NCBI RefSeq assembly: GCF_024347355.1
Contig: NZ_AP025465.1
Coordinates: 1,984,001 to 2,048,000 of the forward strand
DNA: 64,000 nt
Direction of reading: 5' to 3'
DNA from: Vibrio chagasii
Lineage (GTDB): Bacteria; Pseudomonadota; Gammaproteobacteria; Enterobacterales; Vibrionaceae
Shown here: positions 58,047 through 64,000 of the stretch, piece after piece
Layout: every line of letters starts with the position of its first letter
Position numbering within the stretch: the first letter of the stretch is position 1
Translations under genes and position numbers: made by a program
The notes under the pieces: generated by a model
What the model was told of the DNA's origin: nothing
What the model saw: only the letters and a program-made list of their open reading frames with translations
Databases searched by the model: none

Positions 58047-58904
58047 TTAAGCGCTTTTACTCGTTATTCTGGTTTTCTTATTGAGATAAGTGTTTAGCCT
58101 GAATTTTTCATCTGGCGTGGCAACACCTTGGTCTTGCATGTTTACAGGATAAGATTTAGGGAAATCTATGTGGTAACCCTGATAATAATCAGCCCCATAC
58201 TGGGCAGCAGAACGTAAGTTATCCACGTTCTCAATCCCCTCAAAAATCACCTTAATACCTTGTATCGTCGTAATGGTGTTCAGTTCTTCCAAAAGGTTGT
58301 CGTCTTGAGAACCACTCATAGCAAACTCAATCAACATATCACGGCTCACTTTGAGGTAGTCAGGCTTCACGACTGCCATGCGGCTATAACCCGCCCAACC
58401 AGAGCCAAAGTCATCCAGTGCGAACGAAATACCTATGTTTCTGAGGTACTCAGTACCTCGATGTAAACTCTCTATGTCAGCTAAAGGGCAATAGTCCTCG
58501 ACAATTTCGACGACGATTTGACTCAAGTCTACCCGCTCCTCCTTGATTAACGGGAGATATAAGCTGTTTAAGTCTTTCCCGTATGAAAAGTACTTAAAAA
58601 AGCATGGGGTAACATTGAGAAACAGCTTTAGATCACGACCGTAGATGCTCGAGTTCCGAAAGTTTCTCAAGTGCATAATGTTCAAGAAAAACTTAAATCT
58701 AAACTCAGACTTCTCACCGAAGTCCTCAAGAATTTTATAGAAGCGTTTAACGTTTACCTTTGCACCTTGCATCTCTACTCGGCATATCGCCTCATAGCCA
58801 AACACATTTTGGTCAGCGTCATTAATCGACTGAAAGACACTGTGCACTTTAAATCCAAGAACCGACATCTCGTATCGACGGTGTTCAGAGTTCCACTCAA
58901 GCAT
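58047..58904 (-). CDS. EAL-domain protein (c-di-GMP phosphodiesterase or sensor)
   Basis: The 285-residue cytosolic protein is almost all EAL domain. The signature is FGYEAICR (EAI instead of EAL), followed by NVTP, VEIVED, FALDDFGSG with the DD pair, YLKVSRDM with the catalytic Lys, and EGIEN. The metal-binding residues are therefore kept, so it may degrade c-di-GMP to pGpG, though it may also only bind it. It is ten bases downstream of a 97-residue gene in the same direction and opposite a ToxR-like regulator. A small operon seems likely. Confidence 0.85.
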   Translation of the reverse strand: MLEWNSEHRRYEMSVLGFKVHSVFQSINDADQNVFGYEAICRVEMQGAKVNVKRFYKILEDFGEKSEFRFKFFLNIMHLRNFRNSSIYGRDLKLFLNVTPCFFKYFSYGKDLNSLYLPLIKEERVDLSQIVVEIVEDYCPLADIESLHRGTEYLRNIGISFALDDFGSGWAGYSRMAVVKPDYLKVSRDMLIEFAMSGSQDDNLLEELNTITTIQGIKVIFEGIENVDNLRSAAQYGADYYQGYHIDFPKSYPVNMQDQGVATPDEKFRLNTYLNKKTRITSKSA

Positions 58905-58913
58905 CAGTTAGCC

Positions 58914-59204
58914 TCACTTGGACTGTGCTGGATTGCGTAGCGGGCTAACGGAGTTCATTAATATCGCTTCAGCTTCTTCCAGTTCCATTTTTTGGGCAAA
59001 GGCTAGCTCTTCTGATATCAAATCCTTGATGTGGTCTACTAAGACTTGTCGATCGTCTTCTGAGATCTTCTTGCTCTGAAGGTGACATAAGCGAACCAAT
59101 AAGCTGATGACATCTAAGCCTTTGGATTCAACACAAGCTACCTGTTTATATTCTTCAATGCTGCCTAAAACACGTGTAACACTTTCTTTTGATACAACTT
59201 TCAT
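58914..59204 (-). CDS. Hypothetical protein upstream of the EAL gene
   Basis: A 96-residue acidic, probably helical protein (MKVVSKESVTRVLGSIEEYKQVACVESKGLDVISLLVRLCHL), without membrane spans. It ends ten bases before the EAL gene. ATG at 59204 has GGGAG six bases upstream; an in-frame TTG or ATG at 59222 is a poor alternative. Its role is unknown; co-transcription suggests it partners the EAL protein. Confidence 0.65.
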   Translation of the reverse strand: MKVVSKESVTRVLGSIEEYKQVACVESKGLDVISLLVRLCHLQSKKISEDDRQVLVDHIKDLISEELAFAQKMELEEAEAILMNSVSPLRNPAQSK

Positions 59205-59464
59205 CTTCACTCCCAAAAACAAACAACGTTATTAATAATCCCTATATCTGTTGATGTTCTATCCGTGAATTATGCGTCTATCGTACTTGCGCCCAACCTA
59301 AACCACATCATTCAAAACTCACTAAAAACACACCAAATATACATTCCACACATTTTTCAAACGAACTTGATTTTTGATAGCCAAAGCGATGAAAAAAAAT
59401 AGAATCGACGACAAGTTGGTCTAGGCGTAATAACAATAAAAATAATTAATTTGAGAGAAGTAGA

Positions 59465-60370
59465 ATGATTAATGATAATTCACTTGTAATTAATGATGAG
59501 TTACATATAAACCTGAGCGATCGTTCGATAATGAATATCGAAAATAAAACCTTAATCAAACTAAGGCCAAAACCATTCCGTGTTTTACTCTATTTGCATA
59601 ACCATAATGGTCGATGTGTGAGTAAAGATGAGCTTTTTAGTGAATGTTGGAACGGTGCCATTGTCTCTGATCAATCTCTAACCAATACGATCAGTACGTT
59701 AAGAAAGTCGCTCAAAACGATTGGTATTAAAAATACAAAGCTCACCACGGTGAATAAAGCTGGCTATTTGCTTGAGAAAATATCCAATGAAGAGTCATCA
59801 GAAGCCCATCTACCTACTGAAAGCCATTCACCAACTGAAACCAGTCTAACTTCCGAAACCCAGGAGGACGACACAGTAGCCGCTGCTGCCATAGATGGAG
59901 CAACAAGCGAAGTCTCAGTACCTGTCGAAGTAATCGACAACCAAGAGCCGTCGAATAAACCTCGCGAAACTCTGGTTTATCTTAAAAAGCTATTCATGTT
60001 AATGCTGGCTATTTCCTCCTTGTCACTCATTAGAGGTTGCTATAACACAAATAATATCAACAAAAATATGACCCAGCGTTTGGTGTCCACAGAAAACATC
60101 TCATATAACCTTGTTGATCATACGGGGATGTTAGACCTTGATAGTATGGAGGGAATAATCCGAGTAAGCTCATATAAGGACTGTAGAGCTAGGCATATTG
60201 ATATAACAGTAACTAAAAATGGCGAAGGTGTTTTTGAGACCGATTTTTCGATAGTTTATAAGAATAAAGCCCATAACTACTTGCATTCATACAAAATAAA
60301 AAATGACAGCTCTGAAGTTAGAATATTACAAATATCCAAGATACTCAGCTTATGTAAGCTCTCATTTTAA
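59465..60370 (+). CDS. ToxR/CadC-like membrane-anchored winged-helix regulator
   Basis: The 301-residue protein starts with an OmpR-type winged helix (LRPKPFRVLLYLHNHNGRCVSKDELFSECWNGAIVSDQSLTNTISTLRKSL), then a polar acidic linker, one membrane segment (LFMLMLAISSLSLI, about 177-192) and a periplasmic part of about 105 residues with Cys residues (GCYNTN, KDCRAR, SLCKLSF). This is the ToxR layout, in which an external signal alters promoter binding. It faces the small-protein/EAL operon over about 260 bases, which may be its target. Not ToxR itself. Confidence 0.85.
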   Translation: MINDNSLVINDELHINLSDRSIMNIENKTLIKLRPKPFRVLLYLHNHNGRCVSKDELFSECWNGAIVSDQSLTNTISTLRKSLKTIGIKNTKLTTVNKAGYLLEKISNEESSEAHLPTESHSPTETSLTSETQEDDTVAAAAIDGATSEVSVPVEVIDNQEPSNKPRETLVYLKKLFMLMLAISSLSLIRGCYNTNNINKNMTQRLVSTENISYNLVDHTGMLDLDSMEGIIRVSSYKDCRARHIDITVTKNGEGVFETDFSIVYKNKAHNYLHSYKIKNDSSEVRILQISKILSLCKLSF

Positions 60371-60523
60371 ATAGGGTCTTATTCTCTTAGTCGTTGATAT
60401 TTTATAATAAAATCGAACGGTGTGATTTTCATTATCTGTTGGTTTGAACAAACCGCATCTTATTTCGCTAGAGTTCGCTGCGCTTGAAACTGAGCTTAAC
60501 TAATATAATTCAAGAGACTCAAC

Positions 60524-61141
60524 ATGAAAAAAACGCTAATCACGCTAGCGGCACTGATTTTAACCACAACGGCTGGTGCTGCGGACTACTTAACAACCAG
60601 TGAAACGGCTCCAACAGGGAAAGACAATACGCTGACTTTATACTACGAGACAACGTTCAACCTTGTTGGTAATAGCTTGGCTGTTGGTGATTACCTGCCT
60701 TCAGTGACATTGATGACAAACAAAAATCAGCCGTACGATACCACAGCAAAAACAGACAAAGTGCGTATCTTTAGTTTACTGGCTTCGATTGACACACCAG
60801 TATGTAACCAACAAGCTCAGGATCTTTCTAACTTTGTAAAAGCAAACCCTGAACTGACAGATAACATTGAATTTATCGGCCTAAGTGCAGACACGACTTT
60901 CGCACTGGATCGATTCAAGAATGAGAAAGGTATTACAGACAACCTAACTTTGCTTTCAGATGCCAAAGACCACGTTTTTGGTTTTGAATCAGGCACACAA
61001 ATCAACGAGCTTGGTTTATTGGCTCGTAGCACATTCGTTGTCGATAAAGACAACAAAATCGTTCATATTCAGCGAGTTCCAGAGCTGACTATGATTCCAG
61101 ATTTGGACAAAGCTGTTGAAGTAGCGAAAAAATACTTCTAA
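60524..61141 (+). CDS. Exported thiol-peroxidase-like protein with a single cysteine
   Basis: The 205-residue protein starts with a signal peptide (MKKTLITLAALILTTTAGAA). The remainder is the Tpx fold: VGDYLPSVTLMTNKNQPYD, FSLLASIDTPVCNQQAQD with the peroxidatic Cys94, and LLARSTFVVDKDNKIVHIQ. Normal Tpx has a second, resolving Cys near GLSAD...F; here that place is FALDRFKNEKG with no Cys, and there is no other Cys at all. It should act in the periplasm as a one-Cys peroxidase, with an outside thiol for recycling. A terminator follows. Confidence 0.85.
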   Translation: MKKTLITLAALILTTTAGAADYLTTSETAPTGKDNTLTLYYETTFNLVGNSLAVGDYLPSVTLMTNKNQPYDTTAKTDKVRIFSLLASIDTPVCNQQAQDLSNFVKANPELTDNIEFIGLSADTTFALDRFKNEKGITDNLTLLSDAKDHVFGFESGTQINELGLLARSTFVVDKDNKIVHIQRVPELTMIPDLDKAVEVAKKYF

Positions 61142-61153
61142 GCAAAGTAAACC

Positions 61154-61180
61154 AGTGGGCAACTTAGGCTTGCCCACTTT
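61154..61180 (+). terminator. Terminator of the peroxidase gene
   Basis: AGTGGGCAA and TTGCCCACT pair over seven bases, then TT. Confidence 0.7.
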
Positions 61181-61338
61181 GATTACCCTTCTTACTTCCC
61201 GCAAATTAATAGCTCGAATACATAACTTAAAGATTATTTGTAAGCTCTATCAATACATAACTTACAAAGGCTTACTAAGAGAAAATACCATTTCTTGTAA
61301 CATGCGAGCTTTATTGCTTGCAGATAATTTGGTTCTCT

Positions 61339-62751
61339 ATGATAAATAAACTTATTATTCCTACTCTTGTTGTTACAACAATGCTTACTGCCTGTGGCGG
61401 CGGAAGCGGTGGCGGTAACAATAACAGTGCTTCAAAAAATGTCATTGACGCATCTAGCGCCAACTCAGTGGTTAGCTTGGGCAACAATTTCTCGCTGCAA
61501 TTCAGCGTAAAGTCGATTAAAAATGGCGCAGACAAAAACGTGAACGTTGATATTACCCAGTACGGTAATAACCTAAAATCGAGCGGCGGTTTTGCTCAAG
61601 TTCATGGTATCCCAGAGCGCAACTATAAGACTCAAAATGACGCAGACATTACGTTTACAGTAACCGCAACAAACTCGTCTGGTAAAACATATGACGTTGA
61701 AAACTTTAATATTTACTACGAGAACTTCAACTCAACCACAACACCAGAAAAACTTGCTGTTGCGAAAGTCGAAAACAACATCAAGAACATCATTCTTTGG
61801 AAAAAAGCCGACACCGTAACCATCAACAAGCAATTCATCATCGATAGCACTGGCGACAAGTTTAATATCGACCAGATGAGACCGATGAACCTTTACGTTC
61901 GCGTGGGTAACACCCTAAGTAACGCTATCCAATTTGTTCCAAGCTTTGCTCAAAGTGCTTCAGAGACGTTCGCTCGTGTACCAACGAGTGATTGTTCTGT
62001 TATTTCAGACACAACAGGCAACTTGCTTAACAATGGCATCAAGCAACGCAGTTGCGTAGAAGCTCATGGTTACAAGATCCCATTACTGATCGAAGACAAA
62101 ACACAGAATGACGGCACGGCCAAAGTTGCGCACGTTAAGAAGATCATGCACTACTACCTTGATAACTTCCCAGCTGAAGTGACCAAGGCGATCTACGACA
62201 GCAAAGCTGCGATGGCGTTCTTTTACGATGATGATTGGGCTAACAGAGGTGCGGGCGATTACTTAGATGAAAACTACCGCTTCCAAGATCTATTCGCGAC
62301 TGAAACGACAGATACTACAGCAGGCGAAAACAAGCCGGACTTAGCAAATCAACGAGACGCTGCGTTTGAAGAGATCATTCACTTTGTACACGACTACGGT
62401 GTGATGAATTTAGCGGTGCAGTCACCTTCATCAAAGTGGGGTGTGATGCAAAAAGAACTCGATGAGCTAAATGAAAAAGCGATTCTTGCGGGCTCTTACT
62501 TTCCAAATGGAAAAGACTCGACGATTGTTGAAGCTGACCTAGACGCTGAGTCATACGATCAAGAATACCTAGCGTACTCTCTGTACGCTTACTACGACGT
62601 AAACTACAAAGGCTACAGCGCTCAAGAGCTAAGTTCCGCGACATTCACAGAGCTTCAAAAGAACGACCCTGCGATGGTGAAGTTTATGGAGAAATACTTC
62701 CCTACTCGCGCCAATCTAAAAGCGAAGTTCCCAGGTTACCCGAACAACTAG
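61339..62751 (+). CDS. Large lipoprotein of unknown function
   Basis: The 470-residue protein starts MINKLIIPTLVVTTMLTACGGG with lipobox LTAC (Cys19) and a glycine/asparagine-rich tether. The next 150 residues look beta-rich. The C-terminal half contains AAFEEIIHFVHDYGV (EEIIHFVHD at 344-352), which recalls metalloprotease zinc helices but lacks the HExxH pattern (an E is in the first place). The ATG at 61339 is chosen over 61318. Probably an outer-membrane lipoprotein; activity not established. Terminator follows. Confidence 0.7.
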   Translation: MINKLIIPTLVVTTMLTACGGGSGGGNNNSASKNVIDASSANSVVSLGNNFSLQFSVKSIKNGADKNVNVDITQYGNNLKSSGGFAQVHGIPERNYKTQNDADITFTVTATNSSGKTYDVENFNIYYENFNSTTTPEKLAVAKVENNIKNIILWKKADTVTINKQFIIDSTGDKFNIDQMRPMNLYVRVGNTLSNAIQFVPSFAQSASETFARVPTSDCSVISDTTGNLLNNGIKQRSCVEAHGYKIPLLIEDKTQNDGTAKVAHVKKIMHYYLDNFPAEVTKAIYDSKAAMAFFYDDDWANRGAGDYLDENYRFQDLFATETTDTTAGENKPDLANQRDAAFEEIIHFVHDYGVMNLAVQSPSSKWGVMQKELDELNEKAILAGSYFPNGKDSTIVEADLDAESYDQEYLAYSLYAYYDVNYKGYSAQELSSATFTELQKNDPAMVKFMEKYFPTRANLKAKFPGYPNN

Positions 62752-62784
62752 CACTCAGTGCCTAAGCCTCCAACTAAGAGGCAC

Positions 62785-62817
62785 AAAAAAACCGAATGTG
62801 ATGACCACATTCGGCTT
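62785..62817. terminator. Bidirectional terminator
   Basis: CCGAATGTG and CACATTCGG pair over five bases between the convergent lipoprotein and chemoreceptor genes; T-rich runs on both sides. Confidence 0.85.
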
Positions 62818-62836
62818 TAAATTTACGCTTTAGTGC

Positions 62837-64000
62837 TTACAGCTTGAAGCGACTGATTTCGCTCTCTAGCTCGTGAGACAGTTCAGACAGCTGAGCTGCT
62901 TGCTCTGCCGCTTGGTGTGCTTCGTCTGCTAGCTCGTTAGACACGTCACGGATTCCCTCAGTGTTACGAGTAATCTCAGACGTTACAGAAGCTTGTTCTT
63001 CTGCCGCAGAAGCAATCTGTGTCGCCATGTCGCTGATACGTTCAACAGCAGCATGAATTTGCGTTAGGCTTGCAGCCGCTGAGTTTGCGTCATCAACACT
63101 GGTTTCAGCCAGAGTACGGCTGTCATTCATGATGCTAACCGCTTTGCCTGTTGTACCTTGTAGCAATTCGATAGTCTGTTGAATCTCTTGTGTTGAACCG
63201 TGTGTACGTTGGCTCAGAACACGAACTTCATCAGCAACAACCGCAAAGCCACGACCTTGCTCACCTGCACGAGCTGCTTCAATCGCTGCGTTAAGTGCAA
63301 GTAGGTTTGTCTGTTCAGCGATGCCTTGAATGTTAGACAAGATAGCGTTGATGCTATTACCGTGTTCTTCAAGCTCTAGGATTACGTTCGTCGCAATCTG
63401 AACTTCTTGAGCAAGGTTTTGGATTGAACTTTGAGTCTGTGTTACTTGACCAGTACCGTGCTCACACGCACCAACCGCTTCAGATGAGTTCTGTGCCGTG
63501 TGGTCTGCGTTACCCGCGATCTCTTGTGTTGCCGCTGCCATTTCGTTAACAGCCGTTGCAACCATGTTGATTTCGTCTTGTTGCATCTGGATGCGAGCGC
63601 TACGCTCTTCCGCTTGTGATGCAGTTTGGCGCGCTTGGTTACCCAATGCAGCAGACACTTCACTTAGCTTGATCACCATTGTGTGCATGTTGCCCACAAA
63701 ACGGTTGAAGTTTTGTGCAAGCTGACCAATTTCGTCGTCGCTCTTTGGCTCAAGACGCTGAGTAAGGTCACCTTCACCTGAAGCGATCTCTTCAAGTGCC
63801 GCAGAAACTCGGTTTAGGTCGCGGAATAGGAAACTCACCAACCAAGAAGCCAGTACGATCACGATAAGCGTGATCACTACAGCAGTCATAATAAGCTGAG
63901 TAAGTAGTGTTGAGTGGTTTGCTTCTTCAGTCGCTCGGTCCATCTGAACCGCGAAGATCCAGTTAGTGTTTGGTACTTTCGTGAAGTAAAGCAGCTTCTC
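62837..64000 (-). CDS. Methyl-accepting chemotaxis protein (5' end outside window)
   Basis: The visible 388 residues are the C-terminal part of a chemoreceptor. The first codons ([21 protein letters not shown]) are the end of a Cache-type sensor domain, then a membrane span ([24 protein letters not shown]), a HAMP domain ([22 protein letters not shown]) and the cytosolic signalling hairpin with the CheA/CheW-binding tip [32 protein letters not shown]. It transmits signals to CheA. The ligand cannot be judged since the sensor is cut by the window edge. The gene continues beyond 64000. Confidence 0.96.
   Translation of the reverse strand, partial: EKLLYFTKVPNTNWIFAVQMDRATEEANHSTLLTQLIMTAVVITLIVIVLASWLVSFLFRDLNRVSAALEEIASGEGDLTQRLEPKSDDEIGQLAQNFNRFVGNMHTMVIKLSEVSAALGNQARQTASQAEERSARIQMQQDEINMVATAVNEMAAATQEIAGNADHTAQNSSEAVGACEHGTGQVTQTQSSIQNLAQEVQIATNVILELEEHGNSINAILSNIQGIAEQTNLLALNAAIEAARAGEQGRGFAVVADEVRVLSQRTHGSTQEIQQTIELLQGTTGKAVSIMNDSRTLAETSVDDANSAAASLTQIHAAVERISDMATQIASAAEEQASVTSEITRNTEGIRDVSNELADEAHQAAEQAAQLSELSHELESEISRFKL

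Overview
The window is ordinary gammaproteobacterial chromosome and is best read as Vibrio, probably the larger chromosome of a Splendidus-clade-like species. Pointers are the thrS-infC-rpmI-rplT block, the hut operon, trxB-cydDC, a VesC-type trypsin with a GlyGly-CTERM tail, DUF3581/DUF3334/DUF2797 proteins, many c-di-GMP enzymes and a ToxR-like regulator. No tRNA, rRNA, CRISPR array or prophage is visible. The species is inference only.

Layout. 1-4.1 kb: the end of a TetR regulator, an ABC-F ATPase behind a long structured leader, and an LRR-kinase. 4.1-8.4 kb: a frameshifted small gene, yqfB and the thrS-infC-rpmI-rplT operon (minus strand). 8.6-10.7 kb: an IS5-family element (IS903-like) and scrambled gene remnants. 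10.8-18.1 kb: a Spo0M-like protein and the histidine-utilisation genes hutC, hutIGUH. 18.2-28.3 kb: DUF3581, exported trypsin, a methyltransferase-like membrane protein, YdiJ, DUF3334, DUF2786, an OmpA-type lipoprotein and a Sel1/J-domain membrane protein. 28.4-31.2 kb: a Cys-rich mini-protein, a LexA-controlled SulA-like protein and PurR-controlled purC. 31.4-38.8 kb: hrpB, malic enzyme, a SanA-like protein, a DASS carboxylate transporter and an interrupted glpM. 38.9-46.8 kb: two diguanylate cyclases, DUF2797, a LysR/DJ-1 divergent pair and a dioxygenase/PLP-enzyme operon. 46.8-50.7 kb: a mobile-element scar with a decayed ISL3 transposase and an Ldh2-type gene cut by an IS256-family element. 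50.8-64 kb: marR-SRPBCC, trxB, cydDC, an interrupted nucleoside deoxyribosyltransferase, an EAL module facing a ToxR-like regulator, an exported one-Cys peroxidase, a lipoprotein and the 3' part of a chemotaxis receptor.

Genes that work together: hutIGUH degrade histidine to glutamate under HutC, with palindromic operator candidates before hutC and before hutI. thrS-infC-rpmI-rplT is a translation operon starting infC from AUU. CydD and CydC form the thiol exporter needed for cytochrome bd assembly. Malic enzyme and the DASS carrier lie close together and share C4-dicarboxylate chemistry.

The strongest unexplained signal is the 5' leader of the ABC-F gene: a closing stem at 830-841/971-982 enclosing two further long hairpins, then a five-codon ORF and a hairpin that buries the ribosome binding site. 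Other notable points are three recently broken genes (a T-run frameshift at 4473-4477 and in-frame TAA codons in glpM and the deoxyribosyltransferase), a duplicated LexA-site region before the sulA-like gene, a split terminator stem around 27065-27195, and two insertion sequences without target duplications. All calls come from reading the sequence; no database search was run.
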